Program-made: the position numbers and the translations under genes | Assembly (NCBI RefSeq): GCF_022921115.1 | Contig: NZ_CP095075.1 | Location: forward strand, 2,272,001 to 2,336,000 | Direction of reading: 5' to 3' | Origin: Halobacillus amylolyticus | GTDB lineage: Bacteria; Bacillota; Bacilli; Bacillales; Halobacillaceae | DNA: 64,000 bases | Shown here: positions 26,721 through 34,977 of the stretch, in pieces | How the letters are laid out: the number at the start of each line of letters is the position of its first letter | How positions within the stretch are numbered: the stretch's first letter is position 1 | The notes under the pieces: model-generated | Seen by the model: the letters and a program-made list of their open reading frames with translations, nothing else | Databases searched by the model: none | What the model was told of the DNA's origin: nothing

Positions 26721-27442
26721 TTAGAATTTAATTCTGTCTTTATATTTCTCGACAAGGGTTTGGTTGTGCTGTTCGACACCGTCTATGTTGCCGCTCAAGA
26801 AAATCGGAGGATCTTCCCCTAACTCTTTTAAACAAATGATCGTCTTTGCAAATAGATCTTGGATGAGAGCTGTCCCAACCACGGATGAAGCAGGTGCAAA
26901 TGCCTCGGCAATTCCTTCCTTTTCTATAGTTGAATCCCCAACTGGCACTTGGGTATCAAGAACGACATCGACTACTTGCTCTAGCCTCTTCCCCGAAGGA
27001 TGTCTCGATGGCTGTGATAAGGTATATTTCTTTGACATCAAGCCGATCACGTATGCCCCTTTTTCCTGACCAAACAAAGCAACATCAATCGGTGCAGGAT
27101 TACGGCCAGAGGTGGAGATAACAATCACCACGTCGCCTTCCCGGATATCCTCTTCAAGCAAATAGTCATCTACAAAATCAACTGTTTTCTCCTTTATACT
27201 TGACCGAACAGCCCCTGATGAAGCATAAGAGGCTCAATTGTAATCGGCCGAACGGGCACTAAGCCGCCTGCCCTGTAAAAAGGCTCCTGTGCAAGCAAGC
27301 CGGAATGTCCACAGCCAAACAAGTGGATAACTCCGCCTTGTCTAAGCTGTTCAGCAATCGCCCCACCGATAGAAGTAAGCTGCCCACTTGTCGATGCGTG
27401 GAGGTTCTTAAGCTGTTCGGCTACCTTCAATAAGTAATCCAC
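26721..27442 (-). pseudogene. SIS-domain sugar-phosphate protein (UPF0309-like), one frameshift
   Basis: From the GTG at 27442 (AAGGAG upstream) the frame reads VDYLLKVAEQL... then VIHLFGCGHSGLLAQEPFYRAGG, the phosphosugar-binding SIS motif, and stops early. The rest (REGDVVIVISTSGRNPAPIDVA and onward) is open in another frame to 26721. Adding one G to the G4 tract (plus-strand CCCC 27212-27215) yields HQGAVRSSIKEKTVDFVDDY and a full 240-residue UPF0309 protein. It lies 13 bp after nagR in the GlcNAc locus, suggesting amino-sugar phosphate handling. It is inactive as read. Confidence 0.8.
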
Positions 27443-27455
27443 AAAAACCCTCTCC

Positions 27456-28181
27456 TTAAGCGCGGTAAATATCACTAATAAATTTGTAACGGTCGGCTCG
27501 GTAGGACGATTTAACAACTTCAAAAGGTGTTCCATCTGTTAAGAAGCTGTTCCTCTCAATATGCAAAATGGCAGACAAAGCAGATACGTCTAGCAAGGAA
27601 GACTGATTCTCATCAGCAGTTGTTGCTTCAATCATTTGACTCGCTTTCCCAATCTTTAGTTTCTTCGTTCTTTCAATATAATCATATAACGATCCTTGGA
27701 CAACGCGTTCACTTAGTCCAGGAAGCATGGCGACAGGAATAAAGGTCGTTTCAATCGCCATTGGTTTCTGGTCAGCATAGCGGATTCTTTGTATTTTATA
27801 TACATCTGCTTTTTCATCTATTTGTAATTTACGGGCAATATCAAAGGGAGCAGTTATTTTTTCAAAAATCAACAGTTTACTGCTCGCGTCCATCCCTCTT
27901 GACTTCATATCCTCTGTGAAGCTTGTCATCCCTTGGAGAGGCTGTTCGATTTTCTTATCTGCAACAAACGTCCCTCTCCCTTTTTCCCTAAACAAAACAC
28001 CTTCGTTCACCATGTTTGTGATCGCTTGTCTGACTGTCATGCGACTTACTTCATAGGTTTCAGAAAGCTCACGTTCAGAAGGAATCATATCTCCTGCACG
28101 GTATTCATCTTCAGCTATTCGCTGTTTAATCTCTTCTTCAATCTGATAATACATCGGGAGTGGTGACTGTTTATCTATCAT
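27456..28181 (-). CDS. nagR: GntR-family regulator of the GlcNAc regulon (NagR/YvoA-like)
   Basis: The 241-residue HutC-subfamily regulator has a winged helix at about 8-75 (PSERELSETYEVSRMTVRQAI) and a C-terminal UTRA effector domain (about 95-235). Its context with nagA, nagB and a GlcNAc PTS gene, plus an exact copy of the B. subtilis NagR operator before the PTS gene, identify it as NagR. B. subtilis NagR releases DNA on binding glucosamine-6-P or GlcNAc-6-P. GAGGAG precedes the ATG at 28181. It lies 16 bp after nagB. Confidence 0.9.
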   Translation of the reverse strand: MIDKQSPLPMYYQIEEEIKQRIAEDEYRAGDMIPSERELSETYEVSRMTVRQAITNMVNEGVLFREKGRGTFVADKKIEQPLQGMTSFTEDMKSRGMDASSKLLIFEKITAPFDIARKLQIDEKADVYKIQRIRYADQKPMAIETTFIPVAMLPGLSERVVQGSLYDYIERTKKLKIGKASQMIEATTADENQSSLLDVSALSAILHIERNSFLTDGTPFEVVKSSYRADRYKFISDIYRA

Positions 28182-28197
28182 AAAAAAATGTCTCCTC

Positions 28198-28929
28198 TCA
28201 AAGCTCAAGCTTTCCATAAGCTTGTTCATCAACAATTAACGTCACATCATCATGATCTTTTAATGCAGAAGCTGGAAAATTTTCATTTGGTTCATCTTCC
28301 AGTAAGCATTTTATGGCTTCGGCTTTCCCTTCCCCTGAAGCTAGCAATACGATTTTTTTACTTTTTAAGATGGACCTGATCCCCATCGTAATTGCTTGTT
28401 TAGGGACATCATCAATCGAAGAAAAGAACCTGGCATTAGCTGTTCTTGTTGATTCAGCTAGATCTATGATGTGTGTTTCACGATCAAAAGGAGTACCAGG
28501 TTCATTAAAGCCGATATGTCCATTTTGTCCGATTCCAAGTAACTGTAAATCAGGCGGTCCTATTTCTTCAATTAACCGTTCATAGCGCTCACACTCATCG
28601 GTAAGATCATTTGTTTTCCCATTAGGTATAAACGTATGACCAGGGTCGATATTAATCGAATTAAATAAATGGTTATTCATAAAGAAATGATAGCTTTGAG
28701 GATCTGATTTGTCCAATCCAACATATTCATCCAAATTGAGCGAATAGGCTTGATGATAATCAACAGACCTGCTTTTATGCCCTTCAATTAATTCTCTATA
28801 CGTGCCAAGAGGTGTCCCCCCTGTTGCTAAACCAAGGACAGAATTTGGCTTGCTGTTCACCTGACCTTCAATATATTCACAAGCCTTCTTGCTTAAGTCA
28901 TTATAATCCTTCATTACGATGATCCTCAT
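28198..28929 (-). CDS. nagB: Glucosamine-6-phosphate deaminase
   Basis: The 243-residue enzyme has the NagB phosphate loop LGLATGGTPLGTYREL (about 32-47) and the catalytic SLNLDEYVGL and GIGQNGHIGFNEPG motifs. It converts glucosamine-6-P to fructose-6-P plus ammonia, joining glycolysis. Its ATG overlaps the nagA stop (ATGA), and GGAGGG lies within the nagA end, so translation is coupled. Confidence 0.95.
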   Translation of the reverse strand: MRIIVMKDYNDLSKKACEYIEGQVNSKPNSVLGLATGGTPLGTYRELIEGHKSRSVDYHQAYSLNLDEYVGLDKSDPQSYHFFMNNHLFNSINIDPGHTFIPNGKTNDLTDECERYERLIEEIGPPDLQLLGIGQNGHIGFNEPGTPFDRETHIIDLAESTRTANARFFSSIDDVPKQAITMGIRSILKSKKIVLLASGEGKAEAIKCLLEDEPNENFPASALKDHDDVTLIVDEQAYGKLEL

Positions 28930-30110
28930 GCTGTATCCCTCCTGCGATCATGTGTGACTACACCACGGCACACCGTCATCACTACATTAAAATCCTCATC
29001 TAATAGGACTAAATCTGCATCTTTTCCTACGGCAATGCTCCCTTTTCGGCCCTCAACCCCTAGTTGACGAGCTGCATTCGTTGAAGTAATACGGACGAGA
29101 TCTTCTATCTTCAAGTTCGTATTTTGTTTCATATTAGAGACAGCTTGTTCTAATGTCAAAATGCTCCCCGCCAATGTCCCATCAGGTAAACGAGCTTCAT
29201 TTCCTTCCACGTTCACATTCTGCCCGCCTAGATCATACGTGCCCTCTGGAAGACATTTCGCTCTCATAGCATCTGTAATCAAAATTGTTCGATCTGCCTT
29301 TGTATGTTGGTAGGCTAGTTGAACCGCTTCAGGTCTTGCGTGTACATGATCGACAATCATTTCTACCATTAATTTTTCATTTAAAAAGGCTGAACCAACG
29401 ATGCCTGGTTCGCGATGATGCAATCCGCTCATCTGATTGTACAAATGAGTAATATGCCGGGCACCGGATTGTACCGCTTCTGTTACTTGGTCAAAAGTAG
29501 CTGAACTGTGACCAATAGAGGCCACGATCCCATTTGTACTTAAGTATTTAATCAGTTCAATACCGCCTGGGGCTTCAGGAGCTAGGGTTACAAGCCTAAT
29601 GTTGGCATCACTCTCCTCCTGCCACCGATCAAACTGCTCAATAGAAGGTGGAACAATGTGTTCTAATGGCTGGGCACCCGCTTTTTCCTGTGAAATAAAT
29701 GGTCCTTCTAAGTGAACACCCAGGATTTCAGATTGCCCTGCTGCTTTTTGTCGTTTCATGTATTCCCCAACCGTTTTTACTGCCCGGGAGATATTTTGTT
29801 TTGATTGCGTCATCGTGGTAGCCAAAAAACTCGTTGTTCCTTCCTCAGGTAAACGAGCCGCCATGCCCGCAAGCGCCTCTTTGCTTGCATCCATCACGTC
29901 ATGCCCATCAGCCCCATGGATGTGGACATCAATAAAACCTGGAACGATCGTCCAGCTTTCACCTTCCCCATCAATAACAGAATCAGCTCCCCCAATAGGG
30001 TGATCGGATATAACACTAACCTTTCCATTGTTCACCTGCAAACAACCAGATTTAATGGTTTTTGCTTCCGTTATAATCTTTATATTTATAAATTCAATGG
30101 TTTCGGACAT
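28926..30110 (-). CDS. nagA: N-acetylglucosamine-6-phosphate deacetylase
   Basis: The 394-residue amidohydrolase has the metal-binding PGFIDVHIHGADGHD (about 58-72), E in LGVHLEGPFIS, H in SIGHSSATF and HLYNQM, and catalytic D in ILITDAM. It deacetylates GlcNAc-6-P to glucosamine-6-P for NagB. AAGGGAG precedes the ATG. It follows the PTS gene after a short gap containing a hairpin, so it may be expressed partly by readthrough. Confidence 0.95.
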   Translation of the reverse strand: MSETIEFINIKIITEAKTIKSGCLQVNNGKVSVISDHPIGGADSVIDGEGESWTIVPGFIDVHIHGADGHDVMDASKEALAGMAARLPEEGTTSFLATTMTQSKQNISRAVKTVGEYMKRQKAAGQSEILGVHLEGPFISQEKAGAQPLEHIVPPSIEQFDRWQEESDANIRLVTLAPEAPGGIELIKYLSTNGIVASIGHSSATFDQVTEAVQSGARHITHLYNQMSGLHHREPGIVGSAFLNEKLMVEMIVDHVHARPEAVQLAYQHTKADRTILITDAMRAKCLPEGTYDLGGQNVNVEGNEARLPDGTLAGSILTLEQAVSNMKQNTNLKIEDLVRITSTNAARQLGVEGRKGSIAVGKDADLVLLDEDFNVVMTVCRGVVTHDRRRDTA

Positions 30111-30135
30111 GGTCCCACTCCCTTGTCAGTAGTTT

Positions 30136-30161
30136 AGGGAGAAGCTGATTGGCTTCTCCCT
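30136..30161 (-). terminator. Hairpin between the GlcNAc PTS gene and nagA
   Basis: A perfect 10-bp stem (AGGGAGAAGC and its complement, 6-nt loop) lacks a good T-tract. It may be a partial terminator or an mRNA-stabilising structure setting the PTS:nagA ratio. Confidence 0.55.
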
Positions 30162-30166
30162 GACAT

Positions 30167-32098
30167 TTAATGAACAGTAATAATCCCTAGTTCACCTTTT
30201 TCCTGTTTCCCTTTTTTAAGAAGATGGACGGTTTCACTTTCTAAGTTCGTAAAAATGACTGGGGTGACTACAGAAGGAGCCTTCCCTTTCACTAAATCTA
30301 AATCCACCCGTATAAGGGGATCCCCTTGCTTAATTTGTTGCCCGGCCTCAACAAGGGTTTCAAACCCTTCGCCTTTAAGCTGTACTGTGTCAAGACCAAT
30401 GTGAATAAGAATTTCCAAACCGCCTTCTGTTTCTAAACCAATCGCATGTTTGGTTGGAAACACTTGAACAACCTTTCCTTTAATAGGTGACGTGAACGTG
30501 TCACCTTCAGGATCAATGGCAAAACCCGGCCCCATCATCTGTTGTGCAAACACTTCGTCTGGAACATCCTCAAGCCGCATAACGAGACCTGTGTTTGGCA
30601 TAACAAAATCAGTCTCAGTGAGCTGACGGCTGCCATGGGAGGCTTCTTCTTGTGTTTCTTCCTTATTAACCGCTTCGGGCGTGGCTTCACTGCCTTGTTC
30701 CATTCTTCTTCTCATCGCATCCGCCAAAAATTCGACCGTTGTTCCTACGATGACTTGCAAGTTCTGCTTCCCGACTTTCATTACTCCACGTGCCCCGTAC
30801 CGCTTCAATGCTGTTTCATTTACTTTGTCACGATCGGACATTTGTAAACGAAGTCTTGTCGTACAATAATCCAATGATTTAATATTCTCAGGTCCGCCAA
30901 GAGCTTCAAGATATTGATAGGCTTTTGCTTCGTAATCATTTGTTGCCCCTTCAGGCTGGTGACCTACTGCTTGTGTTTCTTCTACTAAATCTTCGTCCTC
31001 GTCTTCTCTTCCTGGTGTTTTTAAATCAAGCTTAATAATCAGGAAGTAGAAAACAACAAAATAGATAGCACCTAAAACTAGTCCTATTATAATCAACATG
31101 AATGGATTCTCAGCAATACTATAGTTTAGTAAATAATCGATCAGCCCTGCTGAAAAGCCAAAACCGTGCCGAATATCCAGCATATAGGCTGCAACCATGG
31201 ATACACCTGTCAATAAGGCGTGTACCAAGTAAAGCAGTGGTGATAAGAACATAAACGTAAATTCAATCGGTTCAGTCACACCTGTCAAAAATGCTGTCAG
31301 GGCAATACTTAACAACATTCCACCGACGGCTGCTTTACGATGTTTCTTAGCAGCTGCATACATCGCTAGACAGGCAGCTGGCAAACCAAACATCATGACA
31401 GGGAAAAACCCTGCTAAGAAATGTCCTGCTTCAGGATCTCCATTTAGGAAACGGTTGATTTCACCTCTAACCACTTCTCCTGTTTCCGTTGTAAAAGTAC
31501 CAAAATCAAACCAAATTAATGTATTCATTACGTGGTGAAGTCCTACTGGAATAAGTAAGCGGTTCAGAACTCCATACACACCAACACCAAGTTCACCAGC
31601 ATTTAATATCCAGTTCGCTGTTGCATCAAGCACATTTTGTGGATAGACCCATAAATACCCAAACACAAATGAGAGGGCAACCATAACGAGCGACGTTATA
31701 ATCGGGACGAATCTTTTGCCCCCGAAGAACGATAGAAACTCTGGAAATTTAACATCGTGGAAGCGGTTGTATAACATTCCGGCAACAACACCGGAAATAA
31801 TACCCGAGAATACTCCCATGTCAATATTTTCATTAATTGCTCCAATACCACCTTCAAGAACTAAAACCCCGACTGCACCAGCAAGGGCAGCAGCTCCGTT
31901 TCCATCCTTTGCAAACCCCATCGCAATACCAATCGCAAAGATCATGGAAAGGTTGGTTAAGATTCCATTACCCGCTGCCGTAACAAACGGAATATCAAGC
32001 ATGTCCTCCATACCAAGGCGCACAAGGAGTGCGGCCGCTGGCAAGGTTGCAATTGGGAACATTAACGATTTACCAATTCGCTGTAAAAAGTTCAACAT
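30167..32098 (-). CDS. nagE: N-acetylglucosamine PTS transporter, EIICBA fusion
   Basis: The 643-residue protein has an N-terminal EIIC membrane domain (about 1-370). An EIIB domain carries the phosphocysteine in SLDYCTTRLRLQ (about 415), and a C-terminal EIIA(Glc) domain carries the phospho-His in LEILIHIGLDTVQL (about 575). It imports and phosphorylates GlcNAc to GlcNAc-6-P. C-B-A order and the neighbouring nagA/nagB support the GlcNAc assignment over glucose. It is also called NagP in Bacillus. A dre operator and a cre-like palindrome precede it. Confidence 0.93.
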   Translation of the reverse strand: MLNFLQRIGKSLMFPIATLPAAALLVRLGMEDMLDIPFVTAAGNGILTNLSMIFAIGIAMGFAKDGNGAAALAGAVGVLVLEGGIGAINENIDMGVFSGIISGVVAGMLYNRFHDVKFPEFLSFFGGKRFVPIITSLVMVALSFVFGYLWVYPQNVLDATANWILNAGELGVGVYGVLNRLLIPVGLHHVMNTLIWFDFGTFTTETGEVVRGEINRFLNGDPEAGHFLAGFFPVMMFGLPAACLAMYAAAKKHRKAAVGGMLLSIALTAFLTGVTEPIEFTFMFLSPLLYLVHALLTGVSMVAAYMLDIRHGFGFSAGLIDYLLNYSIAENPFMLIIIGLVLGAIYFVVFYFLIIKLDLKTPGREDEDEDLVEETQAVGHQPEGATNDYEAKAYQYLEALGGPENIKSLDYCTTRLRLQMSDRDKVNETALKRYGARGVMKVGKQNLQVIVGTTVEFLADAMRRRMEQGSEATPEAVNKEETQEEASHGSRQLTETDFVMPNTGLVMRLEDVPDEVFAQQMMGPGFAIDPEGDTFTSPIKGKVVQVFPTKHAIGLETEGGLEILIHIGLDTVQLKGEGFETLVEAGQQIKQGDPLIRVDLDLVKGKAPSVVTPVIFTNLESETVHLLKKGKQEKGELGIITVH

Positions 32099-32129
32099 TG
32101 TAAGTCCACCTCTTTATTTATTAGAAATG

Positions 32130-32148
32130 ATATGAAAACGCTTCATAT
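32130..32148 (-). promoter_or_regulatory. cre-like palindrome before the GlcNAc PTS gene
   Basis: ATATGAA-AACGC-TTCATAT is a 7-bp inverted repeat around a CG-containing centre. It resembles a CcpA site with one base less than the consensus spacing, so CcpA binding is possible but not certain. Confidence 0.45.
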
Positions 32149-32172
32149 AAACACTGTATCATTTATATATAT

Positions 32173-32188
32173 AGTTGTCTATACCAAT
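32173..32188 (-). promoter_or_regulatory. NagR (dre) operator
   Basis: The minus strand reads ATTGGTATAGACAACT, identical to the B. subtilis NagR/YvoA operator as I recall it. It lies 75 bp before the PTS start codon, close to a GATAAT -10-like element. Binding of NagR here would repress the whole operon, including nagR. Confidence 0.88.
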
Positions 32189-32365
32189 ATTATCATTCTA
32201 TAGTCATTTCCGAAATTTACATTTTAGTTACCCAGGTAGACCTTCCATTCTTACTATGGGGTCACGTGACAAGGACAAGCAAAATTCCCGATAAAGGGTC
32301 ATGTTTCAAAAAGCTTTACATACGTATTTATAGAAGCCGACTTGGCTGGAAAGGAGAGAATTGCT

Positions 32366-32671
32366 ATGAGCGACGAAAGGAATAACAGGAAAGACGATAA
32401 TCTCTTTAAGAAGACTTCCCAGGAAGCCACAGACTTATTTGGCCATACTGTGGATACATCAGGGAAGATCATCAAGTCCGTTTCTGGAGAAGGAGGACTT
32501 GTTGGGAAAACGGTTGATTCTTCAGGAAGAATTCTAAAAGGAACCGCCGGAAAAGCAAATGATGTGATTGGAAAAACATCCGAGGCACCAGGGAAGTTTT
32601 ACAAAGGGGCTAAGAGCAGGTTTCGTAAAAAAGACGAGGGACATAAAGGGTCAGATGATAAGGAAGACTAA
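32366..32671 (+). CDS. Small hydrophilic repeat protein (101 aa)
   Basis: I do not recognise a named family. The protein is highly charged and low in hydrophobics, with a basic tail then an acidic end. Three imperfect units follow one another: LFGHTVDTSGKIIKS, LVGKTVDSSGRILKG and VIGKTSEAPGKFYKG (about residues 25-80). No cysteine or membrane helix is present. AAAGGAG lies before the ATG at 32366. The style resembles small stress or desiccation proteins, but that is impression only. It is monocistronic with a strong terminator. Confidence 0.75.
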   Translation: MSDERNNRKDDNLFKKTSQEATDLFGHTVDTSGKIIKSVSGEGGLVGKTVDSSGRILKGTAGKANDVIGKTSEAPGKFYKGAKSRFRKKDEGHKGSDDKED

Positions 32672-32698
32672 AATCCATATGTGAAATGGTCCTTGCGA

Positions 32699-32736
32699 AC
32701 GAACCCATGGGGGTTACACCTTGGGTTCGTTTTTTC
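32699..32736. terminator. Bidirectional intrinsic terminator
   Basis: The stem ACGAACCCA/TGGGTTCGT is followed by TTTTTT on the plus strand. It serves the small repeat gene and overlaps the end of the converging oxidoreductase gene. Confidence 0.85.
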
Positions 32737-33661
32737 TTTTGTCTGACTCTTGGCCCCAGTCTTCCAGCACAAGTTCATGGTTAATTACGACCCCAGCTTC
32801 ATACCCCTCTCCTACAGCACCAGCTAGCCCTACGAAGGCATTTTTGGCATCACCAATAACATATAGCCCCTCTACACCTGTCAGCCCATGGTCATCGGAC
32901 TCATATCCTCCTCGCTCATTTTTCGGAACTCCCAGGTCTTTTGGAATAGCAGAGGCTTGTTTTTCTCCTGTATCCACGAGAAACCCACCTGTTCTATGAA
33001 ACATTTCCCCACTCTGTACTAAGACCTTCTCTAACTTCCCTTTGGTTGATTGAAGTTTTGTTATTGGAGATTCTACAACGAGAATATTATAGTCGATAAG
33101 TTCTCGCTTCTGACAGTCATCAAAGCGTGGAGTTCCATTCGTAAATACGATAAGATCTTTACTCCAATTATAAATTAATTTTGTAAAATCCACTGCTTTT
33201 TCCTCCCCTCCAAACACTGCTAAGGGTTCTTCTCGCCGCTCCCATCCATCGCAGTATGGACACGGGAAAACGGACTTCCCGTAGACATCTCGTACCCCTG
33301 GTATGTCAGGCAGTTCTTCTATCATCCCTGTTGCCATAATCACTCTCCTGCTTTGAAACATGTTTCCTTTTTGAGTCCATACATTAAATGTGTGACCTTG
33401 TTGCTCCACCTTCTCAACCACGTCCTCGATACACGAAACGTTCCTATATTCCGTTAATTGCTGTTTAGCAATGGTCCGTAGTTCCTTTGGTTTGATTCCG
33501 TCCCTAGTGAGATAGCCATGTGTTTTAAACGTAACACTATTGCGAGGGTTACCCTCGTCAATTACGACTACCTTTCTACGTGAACGCCCTAATACAAGTG
33601 CAGCGCTCAGCCCTCCAGGGCCCCCTCCGACTACTACAACATCATAAATAGCTGCTGTCAT
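32714..33661 (-). CDS. Thioredoxin-reductase-like FAD oxidoreductase
   Basis: The 315-residue flavoprotein has an FAD-binding VVGGGPGGLSAALVLGR (about 10-26), redox CPYC (C134, C137) and the C-terminal FAD motif GLYVIGDAKN. The typical TrxB NADPH motif GGGNSA is replaced by FGGEEKAVDF, so cofactor use may differ from housekeeping TrxB. Such paralogues are common in Bacillaceae. GGGGAGGAG precedes the ATG. It is monocistronic. Confidence 0.88.
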   Translation of the reverse strand: MTAAIYDVVVVGGGPGGLSAALVLGRSRRKVVVIDEGNPRNSVTFKTHGYLTRDGIKPKELRTIAKQQLTEYRNVSCIEDVVEKVEQQGHTFNVWTQKGNMFQSRRVIMATGMIEELPDIPGVRDVYGKSVFPCPYCDGWERREEPLAVFGGEEKAVDFTKLIYNWSKDLIVFTNGTPRFDDCQKRELIDYNILVVESPITKLQSTKGKLEKVLVQSGEMFHRTGGFLVDTGEKQASAIPKDLGVPKNERGGYESDDHGLTGVEGLYVIGDAKNAFVGLAGAVGEGYEAGVVINHELVLEDWGQESDKRKNEPKV

Positions 33662-33941
33662 TTGCTCATCTCCTCCCCTTTTCCGGATTAAGACTCTCTA
33701 GCTAGTTTTGTTCAGAAGAGTGGGTTCTATCCTATTTGGAAATATGTGTGTTAAACCCGAGCTTTACCCTATGCCATTTATAAAAGCATAATTCCTGCTT
33801 TGGTCCATCTATGCCGTTATCGCTTACTTTAAATTAGGACATATAGAGACAGACTCCAAACCCGGCTTTTGTTTCCTCAAGGATCGCTGTCATGCAGTAG
33901 CAGTGCTAACAATAGCCTTATAGGGAGGGGAGGAAGACTAT

Positions 33942-34772
33942 TTGAATCCATACGGAATTCCTGAAGTGTTTGAATCGGAGGCTAAAGGCCAAGTTAAAGA
34001 GGTGTACGAGGACATTAAATACGTTTTGAAGGTACCAGTGGTAAACTTTATCTTTCGTACATTAGCCAATTACCCAGATTTTCTAGTAGAAGCTTGGAAG
34101 CAAGTAAGACCAAGTATGTTAACAACAAACATGGAGGAAGCAGCGAGATATTTAAGGACTCCTGCAATAAATGGGAGGATTCCCACAATAGGATGGGATC
34201 CTGCCTACAGCCAAACCACTCTACAACAAATCCATCAAACCTTATTTATTTTCTATTATGTGAACCCCAAATTATTACTCATAGCCAGCGCATGGACAGA
34301 AAGTCTAAGCAATCGGCCAATTACTGGAGAGAAGAAAGTGAATGGATTTATTCCACCAGGAGTTTTGAACGGTCTGAAGCCTGTTAAATTAGTTCACATC
34401 TCAAATGCTCCAACAATAATGAAGCAGCTCCTTAAAGATATTGCCAAAACACATCGGGCCTTTGATGTTGCAAGTGACTTTCGAGCACTTGCTCAATACC
34501 CGCTCTTTTTAGAGAAAACATGGGGAGAACTAAAGCCATATGTTCAAACTTACGAATATGACCTTCTAAAAGCACAGCTTAGTACACAGTCCATGTCAAT
34601 GGTTCATAACAACATGCCCTATCCAGTTACAATAAACAGCAGTGACCTGAGCCGCATTTATTCCCCCGCTGAGACGGCAGGCATTATAGGCCTAGTTTCT
34701 TTATTTCAAAGTTTTCTTCCAGCGCTGATCGTTGATGGGGAATTTATGCGAAGAACCCTAGCAGCTCAATAA
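33942..34772 (+). CDS. DehI-like halocarboxylic acid dehydrogenase family protein
   Basis: The 276-residue protein matches the DehI fold pattern of two related helical halves: VKEVYEDIKYVLKVPVVNF ... LANYPDFLVEAWKQVRP (about 18-60) and LLKDIAKTHRAFDVA ... LAQYPLFLEKTWGELKP (about 163-205). DehI enzymes remove halide from 2-haloacids through a direct attack by water. Whether the catalytic residues are kept cannot be judged here, so the activity is inferred from family only. The start is TTG at 33942, with GGAGGAAG well placed. The 280 bp upstream show no gene. Confidence 0.8.
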   Translation: MNPYGIPEVFESEAKGQVKEVYEDIKYVLKVPVVNFIFRTLANYPDFLVEAWKQVRPSMLTTNMEEAARYLRTPAINGRIPTIGWDPAYSQTTLQQIHQTLFIFYYVNPKLLLIASAWTESLSNRPITGEKKVNGFIPPGVLNGLKPVKLVHISNAPTIMKQLLKDIAKTHRAFDVASDFRALAQYPLFLEKTWGELKPYVQTYEYDLLKAQLSTQSMSMVHNNMPYPVTINSSDLSRIYSPAETAGIIGLVSLFQSFLPALIVDGEFMRRTLAAQ

Positions 34773-34832
34773 AGCCGGCTAGCACACGCGAATTCTGACT
34801 ACGCACTTCCTAGATAAAAAGAAGACAACTAA

Positions 34833-34879
34833 AATAATCTCGGAAAACCATCTAAAAGGTTTTCTGAGGTTATTTTTTT
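34833..34879 (+). terminator. Intrinsic terminator of the DehI-like gene
   Basis: The stem ATAATCTCGGAAAACC/GGTTTTCTGAGGTTAT, with two mismatches, is followed by seven T. Confidence 0.85.
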
Positions 34880-34977
34880 GCACTTTTGGAATCTACATTC
34901 GCCCGCCTGAAGAATGATAACGAAAGGATACGGTTAAAATAATGGGTATAGTCACAAGGGGATATTGAGGGATAACA

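Noticed and set aside
20652..27215. Programmed frameshifting as the explanation of the three G4 breaks
   Set aside because: None of the families is known to use recoding, the shift sense is an insertion of one base, and no slippery heptamer plus pseudoknot is apparent.
20652..27215. General homopolymer under-calling across the sequence
   Set aside because: Many G5/C5 and G6/C6 tracts in intact genes are read correctly, so a uniform error is unlikely. Site-specific errors remain possible.
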